Source: Pseudoxanthomonas suwonensis 11-1 (GTDB lineage: Bacteria; Pseudomonadota; Gammaproteobacteria; Xanthomonadales; Xanthomonadaceae). From it: a stretch of 64,000 nucleotides of DNA. The position numbers and the translations under genes are program-made. This document shows, one piece after another, positions 26,128 through 34,949 of this stretch; within the stretch, counting starts at the first letter, position 1; each line of letters starts with the position of its first letter. Below the pieces are notes generated by a model. It ran no database searches. It was not told the DNA's origin and worked only from the letters and a program-made list of their open reading frames with translations. The stretch covers positions 3,038,001 to 3,102,000 of the forward strand of contig NC_014924.1 of assembly GCF_000185965.1 (NCBI RefSeq), written 5' to 3'.

Positions 26128-26245
26128 CCTCGTTTGGGGAGTAGCCTGCCCCGCCGCAATGGCAGGGCGTCCGCGTCAACACACTCGGCCCGTGGCCGTG
26201 GCGCGGACACCGCAAGGACTGGCGAGACCAACGGTTGGCTGACGC
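26128..26245 (+). promoter_or_regulatory. yybP-ykoY manganese riboswitch upstream of mntP
   Basis: The 232-bp gap before mntP holds the two conserved blocks of the yybP-ykoY aptamer: TTTGGGGAGTAGCC (26133-26146) and GCGAGACCAACGG (about 26222-26234). They are separated by a variable GC-rich hairpin domain, as in the known consensus. Mn2+ binds where these two loops dock. In Xanthomonas the same motif precedes the manganese exporter. A GC-rich stretch between the aptamer and the ATG could mask or expose the ribosome binding site. Confidence 0.9.
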
Positions 26246-26298
26246 GTCCGGGGCTGGGCGCCAGCCGGCCGTGTCCGTTGTCCAGCCTGGTATTCCCG

Positions 26299-26874
26299 AT
26301 GCGCCCGCTTTCCATCCTCATGATCGGCCTGGCCATGTCCACCGATGCCTTCGCCGCGGCCGTGGGCAAGGGCGCGGCGATGCAGCGCCCCGGCATTGGC
26401 CTGGCCCTGCGCACCGGGCTGCTGTTCGGCGTGATCGAGGGCATCACCCCGGTGATCGGCTGGCTGCTGGGTATCGCCGCGGCGCGTTACATCACCGCCT
26501 GGGACCACTGGATCGCGTTCGGCCTGCTGGTCCTGCTGGGCTTGCACATGATCTGGCACGGCATCCACCCGGACGACGACGAGGACGGCGGAAATCCGGC
26601 CCGGCGCCACGGCTTCTGGAGCATGGCGCTGCTTGCCCTGGGCACCAGCATCGATGCGATGGCGGTGGGCGTGAGCCTGGCCTTCCTGGATGCGCCAATC
26701 GCGGTGGTCGCCCTGGTCATCGGCCTGTGCACGATGGTGATGGTCACCATCGGCATCCTGCTCGGGCGCGTGTTCGGTGCCCTGGTCGGCCGGCGCGCGG
26801 AGCTGGCCGGCGGCATCGTGATGATCGTCATCGGTGCCGCGATCCTGCACGAGCACCTCGGCGGCGCGGCCTGA
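26299..26874 (+). CDS. mntP: Manganese efflux pump MntP
   Basis: 191 residues with six hydrophobic helices and the two family signatures [18 protein letters not shown] (residues 8-25) and [19 protein letters not shown] (about 112-130), whose Asp residues bind metal. It exports Mn2+ from the cytoplasm. The upstream yybP-ykoY riboswitch predicts expression only when Mn2+ is high. No other gene shares the transcript; uspA is convergent 13 bp away. Confidence 0.95.
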   Translation: MRPLSILMIGLAMSTDAFAAAVGKGAAMQRPGIGLALRTGLLFGVIEGITPVIGWLLGIAAARYITAWDHWIAFGLLVLLGLHMIWHGIHPDDDEDGGNPARRHGFWSMALLALGTSIDAMAVGVSLAFLDAPIAVVALVIGLCTMVMVTIGILLGRVFGALVGRRAELAGGIVMIVIGAAILHEHLGGAA

Positions 26875-26887
26875 CGGCCGCGTACGC

Positions 26888-27334
26888 TCAGCGCACGACC
26901 AGCACCGGCACCGTCGAACGCGCCACCACCGCTTCGGTCTGGCTGCCCAGCAGCACCTTGCCCAGGCCGCGACGGCCGTGCGAGGCCATCACCACCAGGT
27001 CGGCGCCCTGCTCCCCGGCCGCATGCACGATGGCGTCGGAAGGATGCCCGTCGGGCACGTGCACAGTGGTGCATTCCACGCCGATCGATGCGGCCTGCGC
27101 GGCCGCGTCGGCGAGGATGCGCTGGGCCGAACGCTCGCAGCCCTCCTTGTACTGGCGCTGCATGTCCGGATCGGCCGACAGCGCCAGGGCATCGTCGAAC
27201 GCGGGCATCCACGGCTCGGTCACGGTCACCACCACCACCTTCGCGCCGACCGCGCGCGCCAGGTCCAGCCCGTGGTCCAGGCCCTTGCCGGCCAGCTCGG
27301 AACCATCGGTGGCGATCAGGATGCGTCGGTACAT
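26888..27334 (-). CDS. Universal stress protein UspA family
   Basis: 148 residues. The N-terminal RRILIATDGSELAGKGLDHG and the C-terminal ATP-binding loop ASHGRRGLGKVLLGS plus STVPVLVV are typical of nucleotide-binding Usp proteins; the first Gly of the usual G2XG9XGS motif is Ala. The ATG at 27334 was preferred over an upstream frame that merely shadows the uvrD 3' region. Single-domain Usp proteins act as dimers in stress responses; the specific role is unknown. Confidence 0.9.
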   Translation of the reverse strand: MYRRILIATDGSELAGKGLDHGLDLARAVGAKVVVVTVTEPWMPAFDDALALSADPDMQRQYKEGCERSAQRILADAAAQAASIGVECTTVHVPDGHPSDAIVHAAGEQGADLVVMASHGRRGLGKVLLGSQTEAVVARSTVPVLVVR

Positions 27335-27429
27335 GGCGGCCTCCAGGCGCGTGGACTGCCCATATTGCACATGCCCGGGCGTGATGGCGGCAGATACGCC
27401 GCCATCGCTCCCCTGCAGGGCGGCCCGGA

Positions 27430-29610
27430 TCAGACCGGCTGCAGCTTGGCGAAGGCCAGCACCAGCCACTTGCTGCCGGCGGCGTCGAAGTTCACCTGGA
27501 CGCGGGCGTGGGCGCCGCTGCCTTCGTAGTCGGTGACCACGCCGCGGCCGAAGCTGGGATGCATCACCGCCTGGCCCAGGGCAATGGACGGGGCCTCGAT
27601 CGCCGGATGCACCGAGGTGCGCGGGGCCGCGGCCAACGGCCGCGCCACCTGCACGCGCGGGCGCACCTCGTTGAGCAGGTGGCCGGGGATCTCACGCAGG
27701 AAGCGCGAGGGCATGCCGTACATGTCCATGCCGTGGATGCGGCGGCTTTCGGCGTAGGTCATCACCAGCTTCTGGCGGGCGCGGGTGATGCCCACGTAGG
27801 CCAGGCGGCGCTCCTCCTCCAGCCGGCCCTGTTCCTCGGTGGACTTGCTGCTGGGGAACACGCCCTCTTCCACGCCGACCAGGAACACCAGCGGGAACTC
27901 CAGGCCCTTGGCCGAGTGCAGGGTCATCAGCTGCACGCCATCCTCGTCGGCCTGGGCCTGGCCTTCGCCGGCCTCCAGCGCCGCGTACGACAGGAAGGCG
28001 ACCAGCTCGCTCATGCTTTCCTGGTCGTCGTCCAGCTCGGCACGCGAGAAGCGCGAGGCCACCGACACCAGCTCGTCCAGGTTCTCCAGGCGCGACTCGG
28101 CGTCGAGCTGGCCGCGCGCCTCGCTGGTCCAGTGCTGGCGCAGGCCGGAACGGGCGAGCACGTGGTCGACGCGGTCCTTCAGCGCCAGGTCGGCGGTTTC
28201 CGCGTCCAGCGCCTCGACCAGGCCGAGGAAGCCGGCGACCGCATTGCGCGCACGCGCGGCCAAGGCGTTCTCCGCGACCAGGGCGGTGGCCGCATCCCAC
28301 AGCGACTGCGAACGTTCGCGGGCGCGGCGGCGGACCTCGTCCAGGGTGCGGTCGCCGATGCCGCGCGCCGGCGTGTTGACCGTGCGCTCGAACGCGGCGT
28401 CGTCGGCGCGGTTGGCGACCAGGCGCAGGTAGGCCAGGGTGTCCTTGATCTCGGCGCGCTCGAAGAAGCGCATGCCGCCATACACGCGGTATGGCACCTG
28501 CTCGGACAGCAGCACCTCTTCCAGCGCGCGCGACTGGGCGTTGGAGCGGTACAGCACCGCCGCCTCGCGCCAGCTGCCGCCATCGCGCACCCACTGGCGG
28601 ATGCGCTCGACCACGAAGCGGGCCTCGTCCATCTCGTTGTAGGCCGCGTACACGTCCACCGGCTCGCCCTCGCCGCTGTCGGTCCACAGCTGCTTGCCGA
28701 TGCGGTCGGGGTTGTGCGCGATCACCGCGTTGGCGGCGCCGAGGATATTGGCGGTGGAGCGGTAGTTCTGCTCCAGGCGGATGGTCTGCGCGCCGGGGAA
28801 ATCGCGCAGGAACTGCTGCACGTTCTCGACCTTGGCGCCGCGCCATCCGTAGATGGCCTGGTCGTCGTCGCCGACCACGAACACCCGGCCGGTATCGCCG
28901 GCCAGCACCCGCACGAAGGCGTACTGGATGGCGTTGGTGTCCTGGAACTCGTCGATCAGCAGCTCACGGAAGCGCGTGCGGTAGTGCTGCAGCAGGGCCG
29001 GGTTGTCGCGCAGCAGCTCGTGGGCGCGCAGCAGCAGCTCGGCGAAGTCGACCAGGCCGGCGCGGTCGCAGCGCTCCTGGTACAGCTCGTAGGCGCGGCG
29101 CATGGACTCGGTCCACGGGTCGTTGACCGCCTGGATGTGCTGCGGGCGGCGGCCCTCGTCCTTCTGCGCGTTAATCCACCAGGTGATCTGGCGCGGCGGG
29201 AAGCGGCCCTCGTCCAGCTCCAGCTGCTGCACCACGCGCTTGACCAGGCGCTGCTGGTCGTCGCTGTCCAGCACCTGGAACGATTCAGGCAGCCTGGCCT
29301 CGTTCCAGTGCAGGCGCAACAGGCGGTGGGCGATGCCGTGGAAGGTGCCGATCCACATGCCGCGGCTGCCGTTGCGCAGCTGCATGTCGGCGCGGGAACG
29401 CATCTCGCCGGCGGCCTTGTTGGTGAAGGTGACCGCGAGGATCCCGTGCGCCGGCACGCCGTGGACCTCGTTGAGCCAGGCGATGCGGTGGGTGAGGACG
29501 CGGGTCTTGCCGGAGCCGGCGCCGGCCAGCACGAGGTAATGGCCGGGCGGGGCCGAGACGGCCTCGCGCTGGGCGCTGTTGAGGCCGTCGAGAAGGTGGG
29601 AGACATCCAT
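27430..29610 (-). CDS. uvrD: DNA helicase II (UvrD, superfamily 1)
   Basis: 726 residues, full length. Helicase motifs in order: I GAGSGKTRVLTHRIAWL, Ia VTFTNKAAGEMRSR, II LLIDEFQDTN, III VFVVGDDDQAIYGWRG, IV IRLEQNYRST, V VQLMTLHSAKGLEF and VI LAYVGITRARQKLVMTYA. The C-terminus ends in a Tudor-like strand (VMHPSFGRGVVTDYEGSG). It unwinds DNA in nucleotide-excision and mismatch repair. On the minus strand TAAAAT lies 6 nt before the ATG and there is no ribosome binding site, suggesting a leaderless transcript. Confidence 0.96.
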   Translation of the reverse strand: MDVSHLLDGLNSAQREAVSAPPGHYLVLAGAGSGKTRVLTHRIAWLNEVHGVPAHGILAVTFTNKAAGEMRSRADMQLRNGSRGMWIGTFHGIAHRLLRLHWNEARLPESFQVLDSDDQQRLVKRVVQQLELDEGRFPPRQITWWINAQKDEGRRPQHIQAVNDPWTESMRRAYELYQERCDRAGLVDFAELLLRAHELLRDNPALLQHYRTRFRELLIDEFQDTNAIQYAFVRVLAGDTGRVFVVGDDDQAIYGWRGAKVENVQQFLRDFPGAQTIRLEQNYRSTANILGAANAVIAHNPDRIGKQLWTDSGEGEPVDVYAAYNEMDEARFVVERIRQWVRDGGSWREAAVLYRSNAQSRALEEVLLSEQVPYRVYGGMRFFERAEIKDTLAYLRLVANRADDAAFERTVNTPARGIGDRTLDEVRRRARERSQSLWDAATALVAENALAARARNAVAGFLGLVEALDAETADLALKDRVDHVLARSGLRQHWTSEARGQLDAESRLENLDELVSVASRFSRAELDDDQESMSELVAFLSYAALEAGEGQAQADEDGVQLMTLHSAKGLEFPLVFLVGVEEGVFPSSKSTEEQGRLEEERRLAYVGITRARQKLVMTYAESRRIHGMDMYGMPSRFLREIPGHLLNEVRPRVQVARPLAAAPRTSVHPAIEAPSIALGQAVMHPSFGRGVVTDYEGSGAHARVQVNFDAAGSKWLVLAFAKLQPV

Positions 29611-29616
29611 GCGCGC

Positions 29617-29622
29617 ATTTTA
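29617..29622 (-). promoter_or_regulatory. Putative -10 box of a leaderless uvrD promoter
   Basis: Minus strand TAAAAT-GCGCGC-ATG, with the hexamer ending 6 nt before the uvrD start codon. Confidence 0.5.
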
Positions 29623-29742
29623 CGGGGAAGCGGGACGCAGGCCGTGAGACGCGCGGCCGTGGAGGGGGGGGCGGCCGCCGGCGGAGCATGGAACGCAGTC
29701 CTGGCGGGGCTTCGCGGCCTCTCCGGGACACATGAACGGCGA

Positions 29743-29764
29743 AGGGCCGCCCTGCGGCGGCCCT
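29743..29764 (-). terminator. Possible terminator hairpin between UPF0114 and uvrD
   Basis: GGGCCGCC-CTGC-GGCGGCCC is a perfect 8-bp stem with a 4-nt loop. Read on the minus strand it follows the UPF0114 stop by about 45 bp, with only a weak T-rich tail (TTCGCCGTT). The rest of the 198-bp gap shows nothing else. Confidence 0.35.
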
Positions 29765-29808
29765 CCGGCATTCCTGTCCCGCGCGGTCGCGACGGGCGGC
29801 GCGACGGC

Positions 29809-30429
29809 TCAGTGGCCGGCGTGCTCGCGCTTGTGGCTGTTGTGGGTCATCAGCTTGTCGGTCCAGGCGATGCCGATGGCCGAGAGGATGAAGACGATAT
29901 GGATGATGGTCTGCCACAGCACGCCATCGGTGGTCAGCGCGTTGCAGCGGGCGGCCCCGACGTTGGAGGCGGCAGTGGCGACCAGCTCCGGCGGGCAGAA
30001 CGGCAGGCCGTTGAGGGTGCCGGCGGCGATGAAGGTCTTCAGCAGGTGGATCGAAGAGATGCCGATGATCGCCATCGCCAGCTTCACCTTGAGCACCGAG
30101 GCGTTGACGTGGCTCAGCCACTCCGGCTGGTCCGGATGGCCCTCCAGGCCCAGGCGCGAGACGAAGGTCTCGTAGCCGCCGACGATCACCATCACCAGCA
30201 GGTTGGAGATCATCACCACGTCGATCAGGCCCAGCACGATCAGCATGATCTGCTGCTCGCCCATGCTCGGCGCGTCGTGGACCAGGTGCCAAAGTTCCTT
30301 GGCGAACAGGAACACGTAGACGCACTGCGCCAGGATCAGGCCCAGGTATAGCGGCAGCTGCAGCCAGCGCGAGGCGAAGATCAGGGACGAGAGCGGGCTG
30401 AGCGGGCGGGGCGTATGGGGCTGCGTCAT
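29809..30429 (-). CDS. UPF0114/YqhA-family inner-membrane protein
   Basis: 206 residues with four membrane helices. [20 protein letters not shown] and [20 protein letters not shown] with [10 protein letters not shown] are the signature of the TIGR00645/UPF0114 family, and [20 protein letters not shown] is the last helix. The function is unknown. The ATG at 30429 was chosen because the longer open frame adds an Arg-rich leader without coding character. A TACCCT hexamer about 30 nt upstream may be the -10. Confidence 0.85.
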   Translation of the reverse strand: MTQPHTPRPLSPLSSLIFASRWLQLPLYLGLILAQCVYVFLFAKELWHLVHDAPSMGEQQIMLIVLGLIDVVMISNLLVMVIVGGYETFVSRLGLEGHPDQPEWLSHVNASVLKVKLAMAIIGISSIHLLKTFIAAGTLNGLPFCPPELVATAASNVGAARCNALTTDGVLWQTIIHIVFILSAIGIAWTDKLMTHNSHKREHAGH

Positions 30430-30652
30430 GGGGGGCTGCGCTGCGTGAAAAGACGGCGCAGGGTAGCGGCGGGCCGGGCCGGCTGCCAAGCGGCGGGAGC
30501 ATCGGCGGCGCAGGCAAGCGCGTGGCCGGCGGGGCCCGCTGGCCACCCCGGAAGCCGCTCCCGCCGCGGCTGCAACGGAGCGGCCCATCCCGCCTACCGG
30601 TCCCTGCCCCGCTCCGCCCTACACTCACCGGTACCCGACGCGGAGGCACCCA

Positions 30653-31339
30653 ATGATCGAGCTCTACTACTGGCCCACCCCCAACGGCCACAAGATCACC
30701 CTGTTCCTGGAGGAAGCCGGCCTGCCCTACACCATCAAGCCGGTGGACATCGGCAAGGGCGACCAGTTCAGGCCGGAGTTCCTGGCGTTCTCGCCGAACA
30801 ACAAGATGCCGGCGATCATCGACCGCGAGCCCAACGACCTGGGCGAGCCGATCACGGTGTTCGAGTCCGGCGCGATCCTGCGCTACCTGGCCGACAAGAC
30901 CGGGCGCTTCGGCGGCGAAGGCCTGCGTGGACGCGTCGAGGTGGACCAGTGGCTGGCCTGGCAGATCGCCGGCCAGGGCCCGATGACCGGCCAGTACGGC
31001 CACTTCACCGTGTATGCGCCGGAGAAGATCGACTACGCCATCGACCGCTACACCCGCGAGGTGCAGCGCCTGCTGGGCGTGCTCGACAGGCGGCTGCAGG
31101 GCCGCGCCTTCATCGCCGGCGACCAGTACACCATCGCCGACATGGCCGCCTATCCCTGGATCAATCCGTACACCAGGGCCCCGCTGGACCTGGAGCCGTA
31201 TCCGGAACTGCGCCGCTGGCACGCCAGCATCGCCGGACGCCCGGCCACCCAGCGCGCCTACGCCCTGACCCAGCAGGTCAACCCGAACGCAGGCAAGCCG
31301 CTGACCGAGGAGGAACGCAGGCAGCTGTTCGGGCGCTGA
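30653..31339 (+). CDS. Glutathione S-transferase, YfcG/Nu-class-like
   Basis: 228 residues. The thioredoxin-like domain starts ELYYWPTPNGHKITLFLEEA and contains FSPNNKMPAIIDRE and FESGAILRYLADKTG, which bind glutathione. The all-helical C-terminal domain holds AFIAGDQYTIADMAAYPWI. The TPNG opening is typical of YfcG-type enzymes, which act more as disulfide-bond reductases than as conjugases. The gene has its own TACACT box and a GGAGG-type ribosome binding site 9 nt before the ATG. Confidence 0.9.
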   Translation: MIELYYWPTPNGHKITLFLEEAGLPYTIKPVDIGKGDQFRPEFLAFSPNNKMPAIIDREPNDLGEPITVFESGAILRYLADKTGRFGGEGLRGRVEVDQWLAWQIAGQGPMTGQYGHFTVYAPEKIDYAIDRYTREVQRLLGVLDRRLQGRAFIAGDQYTIADMAAYPWINPYTRAPLDLEPYPELRRWHASIAGRPATQRAYALTQQVNPNAGKPLTEEERRQLFGR

Positions 31340-31355
31340 GGCGCATTCAAGGCAA

Positions 31356-31435
31356 AACCGGGGTCAGAGTGCAATTTCCCGGACTCCCAGGCGCACGCGT
31401 TCACGGCGCATGGAAATTGCACTCTGACCCCGGTT
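31356..31435. repeat. Perfect 24-bp inverted repeat (REP-like palindromic element)
   Basis: Arms 31356-31379 and 31412-31435 are exact reverse complements, each built around GGGGTCAGAGTGCAATTTCC, with a 32-nt spacer. Closely similar palindromes are scattered in Xanthomonadaceae and related genomes and often accompany REP-associated tyrosine transposases; no such transposase is visible here. It lies 17 bp after the GST stop and could also end its transcript. Confidence 0.75.
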
Positions 31436-31474
31436 GTTTCTACTTCGCTGCGCACCCGGCACTGGCTGCGCGAC

Positions 31475-31963
31475 TTACGGCTCCCCCTCGTTCTCGGCCC
31501 AGACCTGGGCCGCCGCGGTATGCATCTGGAAGCCGCGGAAGAACGCACCCATGAGGGCGTGCCAGTTCGGGCGTGGCTCGCCCTCCCAGCCGAGCACCCT
31601 AGGCCGGAGCAGGCCGAAGTCCTGGCCGGGCTGTGCACGCCGGTACGGGAGCGCGATAACCAGGGTCGACCGGGGTTCCCGGTAGCAGCGGACCATGGCG
31701 ATCAGCGCCTCGGCCGTGCCCCCGTCCGATTCGAACTGGCCGTCATGCACCAGGATCGCGCGCTCGACCCCGTGCGGGTTGGCGTCCAGGTGGGCACAGG
31801 CCCTGGCCACGGCCTGTTCCGGGTCGTCGCCGCGGAAGCGGAGGATGTCCTGCCCTTGCACCGGCGTGTCCTGGCCGAGCAGCGGCACCAGCGGCTCGCC
31901 CTCGGCGATGAACCAGAGGCCATGGGCGGCGTAGAAGCCTCCCAGTTCGGCTGCGCGTTCCAT
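31475..31963 (-). CDS. Hypothetical protein
   Basis: 162 residues, soluble, no signal peptide. The ATG at 31963 has GGGAGA 6 nt upstream; a TTG two codons earlier is possible. Visible features are GLWFIAEGEPLVPLLGQDT, DDPEQAVARACAHLDANPHG, and RAILVHDGQFESDGGTAEAL followed by IAMVRCYR. No family is recognised. Codon use matches the GC-rich chromosome rather than the neighbouring cassettes, so it appears to be a resident gene at the edge of the rearranged zone. Confidence 0.7.
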   Translation of the reverse strand: MERAAELGGFYAAHGLWFIAEGEPLVPLLGQDTPVQGQDILRFRGDDPEQAVARACAHLDANPHGVERAILVHDGQFESDGGTAEALIAMVRCYREPRSTLVIALPYRRAQPGQDFGLLRPRVLGWEGEPRPNWHALMGAFFRGFQMHTAAAQVWAENEGEP

Positions 31964-32606
31964 ACGCAATCTCCCGGGCTGACTGGATGAATGCCCTCCT
32001 GGGCGACCGGAGTCTGCTCCCGGGCTGGACGACGGTCAATTCCGTCCGGCCGTGGCCCCGCCGGGGGCCCACGAGGCAAAAAACCTCGCCTTCCACGTTC
32101 CGGGCTTCGAGCGCCAGGCAGATTGCCTTGCGCGCAAGGCTCCGGACATCGCCGCGGCGAAGCTCCGGGCCTGGAACGCGAGGCAATCCGCTCCGGCATC
32201 AAGGCAGTTCGCTCCACGCGCGAGGCTCCGCGGCTTGCGCACGAGGCTCCGGGCATCGCCGCGGCGAAGCTCCGGGCCTCGAAGACAAGGCGGATTGCCT
32301 GGAGCGCAATGCACGGGAATATGAAAAGCCAGGAAAAAAGCTGCACGCGCAAGCCTCCGGACCTCGCGCCCCAGGCTCCATCGCTTCGCACGATGGCCGC
32401 AGGCGATGGCTGGGCACCCGGCCGACCGGGTCCCGGCCGGGCGCGCATCGCCCGCCGGCCGTTCGCGGCGCGCGACCGGGCGTACGCCGTCCTTCCGGAC
32501 GCCGTCCTCCGCCAACGGTCGGGCAGCCCGACGCCCCGGCCACTGCCCGGGCCACGGACCGCGGCGCTCGGCTGCCTGCCGCGGCTCCGGCCGCCGTCTG
32601 CCTACA
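31964..32606. other. Gene-free stretch with degenerate internal repeats
   Basis: About 640 bp without a convincing gene. Open frames here are long only because of GC bias and have no recognisable domain. The stretch holds a duplicated 36-bp motif (32137-32172 and 32244-32279), related shorter fragments such as CGAGGCTCCG at 32221, and a small hairpin CGAGG-CAAAAAA-CCTCG near 32082-32098. It looks like decayed DNA on the left flank of the IS remnants. Confidence 0.5.
32137..32279. repeat. Two copies of a 36-bp direct repeat
   Basis: Copies at 32137-32172 and 32244-32279 differ at one base and are 107 bp apart. Each begins AGGCTCCGG, contains the palindrome GCCGCGGC and ends CTCCGGGCCT, so each copy is itself partly palindromic. 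Confidence 0.7.
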
Positions 32607-33004
32607 ATGCCGGCCCCGCAGCCCTTATCCCCCGCGCACGCGCCCTGCCCGCTCCGCCGTCCGGTTCCGCCCGCTGCTGGTTGCCGTCGCGCTGGCGGCG
32701 CCGTCCATCCACGCCACCGCTTCGACCGCTTCCACCTCCGCCGCACCCCGCGCCGACGCGGTACTGCGCGGCCGTCTGTTCGACGCACGCAGCGGGAAGG
32801 TGGTGGCGCCGGGTGTGGTGGTCGTGGCCGGCGGCCGGGTCCAGTGCGCCGGCACCCCGCGCGACTGCCCCGCCCCGGCCGCCCCCCCCGGTGCACGACT
32901 ACGGCCAGGCGATGCTGCTGCCGGGCCTGATCGACCTGCACGTGCATGCGCGGCCGCATTACATCGGCGCGTTCGTGCCCTCCGGCGGGCTGGGCTTGAA
33001 CATT
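32607..33004 (+). pseudogene. 5' remnant of an exported amidohydrolase, frameshifted and truncated
   Basis: Two adjacent reading frames together give a typical amidohydrolase N-terminus: a signal-like [17 protein letters not shown], then [20 protein letters not shown] in one frame, followed in the +1 frame by [20 protein letters not shown] with the metal-binding HxH. The frame change falls at a run of eight C residues (32882-32889); one C fewer restores the frame. No in-frame ATG precedes the signal segment, so the 5' end is also damaged. The sequence stops at about 33005, where IS3-type transposase sequence begins, so most of the enzyme is missing. Confidence 0.7.
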
Positions 33005-33577
33005 CCCCGCCGCCGGCCGCGTCGCCGCCGATCCGGCAACGACATCCGCCTGCCGGGCGCGGTTCGCCCGAATGCGGTCTGGAGTTACGACTTCGTCCAC
33101 GACCAGATGGTCGACGGACGCGCCTTGAAGATGCTGTGCGTGATCGACGAATACACCCGGGAGTGCCTGGCGATCGAAGTCGGGGCAAGCCTGCGGGCGC
33201 AAGACGTGATCCTTACCCTGTCGCGACTGATGCGGATCTACGGCAAACCGGCCTTTGTCCGCTCCGACAAAGGCGCCGAGTTCACCGCGGCCAAGGTGAT
33301 GCGCTGGCTGCGCGACGCGGCGATCGGCCCGGCCTTCATCGCGCCGGGTAGCCCCTGGCAGAACGGGTTCGTCGAGAGCTTCAACGGCAAGCTTCGGGAC
33401 GAGCTTCTGAACCGGGAATGGTTCCGCAGCCGCGCCGAAGCGAAGGTGCTGATCGAACGCTGGCGGCAGTTCTACAACGAACAGCGGCCGCACAGCGCCC
33501 ATGGCTACAAACCGCCGGCAACCGTTCGCCGGAACTGGTCCGAACCCGATACCATCCACCCCGGACTCACTGCCTGA
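33005..33577 (+). pseudogene. IS3-family transposase OrfB, C-terminal remnant
   Basis: About 190 residues of the integrase-core (rve) domain are left. The DDE residues are present: Asp in [15 protein letters not shown], Asp in [13 protein letters not shown] and Glu in [19 protein letters not shown]. The end [19 protein letters not shown] is typical of OrfB of IS407-like IS3 elements. OrfA, the N-terminal helix-turn-helix part and the left inverted repeat are absent, and the fragment begins directly after the amidohydrolase remnant. It has no start codon of its own and is not mobile by itself. Confidence 0.85.
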
Positions 33578-33907
<330 letters not shown>

Positions 33908-33913
33908 GCGACC

Positions 33914-33979
33914 CGTTCAAGACAGTTGCTGAATTAAGCCGCGCCGGGAAGCGGCGTCGTCTTGAACGAATAGTTAGAC
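33914..33979 (-). repeat. Terminal, degenerate attC site
   Basis: The minus strand reads GTCTAAC (33979-33973) as the R'' core, then the usual GCCGCTTCCCGGCGCGGC centre and TTAATTCAG, but the expected GTTRRRY R' core is missing. Instead 33914-33923 (CGTTCAAGAC) is the exact complement of 33959-33968, an outer stem not seen in the other attC sites. Its end abuts the IS110 remnant. Confidence 0.75.
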
Positions 33980-34855
33980 TGCTTTTCGATGAATATGCCG
34001 AATGGCAAACCGTGATTCGTCGACTGGATCGGGAGCGAATTGGTCGAACATAGGGAACGCTCCAATCGGTAGCGGGTGTGCCGCGTTGGGGTTGTGGTAG
34101 ACGCCGAAGTCATTGTCGTGAAACCGATCGACGTTGAAAAAGTCCATCGCGGAATAGATAACCGCAGAGCAACCTGTTTCACCAGGGCCGAAAAATGGCG
34201 ATGTTCCAACACTTACGCCGGACACCTTAATGACGCTCGGCGTGTACACATTGAATTGATCCAGTACTTTTCCGGAATCCCGGTCAATGCTCAGCGTGAG
34301 GTTGCCCACGCCGTAAAGCGCCCGCGAGGGATAGGAAGGCTCGGTTCCGAACTTCGCGTGGGGCACTTGCGACGAATTGATGCAGATGATGTATCCATCT
34401 TCCGGTGAGATCCGGCCAGCAGCGAGCCCTCGGCGGTAGTGACAAAGCTTTTCGCTAAGCGCCGACGCGATCCTCAGGACGATCCGATCGATGGGAACTG
34501 TTCCGGCTTGGCCGTACTCGATAGGTGGCACTGCATCTGGCCCGGTGCCCGCCTTAGGGGATACCGCCTCCATCCAGAAGCGCCTCCCGTTTGAGGTGAT
34601 GTAGAACTCGGGTCCCGCGTCGCCCTCTTTCACCACTTTGAGACCCGCGGCGAGCAGCTCGGTGCACAGCAGCATTTCCCAGAATCGGGCGTGGAAATCG
34701 AATCGCAGCGAACTGAGGAAAGCCCTATCAGCGTACGGTGCGTACTTTTCCCACATGGCCTCGGCTTTGGCGCGATGCACGGTAGCGTGCGGCAGGAACG
34801 CGCACTTGTAGTCCGCGCAGGCGGGAGCATTCTCGTCAAATAGCGGAGTAGTCAT
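33974..34855 (-). CDS. Cassette-encoded hypothetical protein, possibly PD-(D/E)XK nuclease-like
   Basis: 293 residues, last cassette of the array. The stretch FWEMLLCTELLAAGLKVVKE, then GPEFYITSNGRRFWMEAVSP with KAG, resembles the core of PD-(D/E)XK-type folds (Glu on a first helix, acidic residue at the strand, ExxxxK-like end), but the match is loose and is inference. The C-terminal half (GVGNLTLSIDRDSGKVLDQF) is not recognised. The TAA stop lies inside the R'' core of its own attC. Codon use is far less GC-biased than the chromosome. Confidence 0.6.
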   Translation of the reverse strand: MTTPLFDENAPACADYKCAFLPHATVHRAKAEAMWEKYAPYADRAFLSSLRFDFHARFWEMLLCTELLAAGLKVVKEGDAGPEFYITSNGRRFWMEAVSPKAGTGPDAVPPIEYGQAGTVPIDRIVLRIASALSEKLCHYRRGLAAGRISPEDGYIICINSSQVPHAKFGTEPSYPSRALYGVGNLTLSIDRDSGKVLDQFNVYTPSVIKVSGVSVGTSPFFGPGETGCSAVIYSAMDFFNVDRFHDNDFGVYHNPNAAHPLPIGAFPMFDQFAPDPVDESRFAIRHIHRKAV

Positions 34856-34862
34856 AAAAGCC

Positions 34863-34931
34863 GCCTAACGTTCGACATGAGCGGCATGACCCGGCTTGCC
34901 GGGGCATGTCCGCTCGATGGAGGGGTTAGGC
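34863..34931 (-). repeat. attC site, 69 bp, divergent family
   Basis: Bounded by GCCTAAC (34863-34869) and GTTAGGC (34925-34931). The inner arms GAGCGGCATG and CATGTCCGCTC with the loop-side CCCGGCTTGCCGGGG differ completely from the 60-bp sites around it. It is the attC of the SUKH-like cassette. Confidence 0.88.
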
Positions 34932-34949
34932 GGCTCTTTGCGCACGGAG

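Noticed and set aside
31964..33577. Long plus-strand frames of 454 and 528 codons
   Set aside because: They are chance fusions of gene-free DNA, an amidohydrolase remnant and an IS3 transposase remnant, not one protein.
34076..34408. Plus-strand frames inside the cassette array
   Set aside because: Opposite to all cassette genes and without motif or ribosome binding site.
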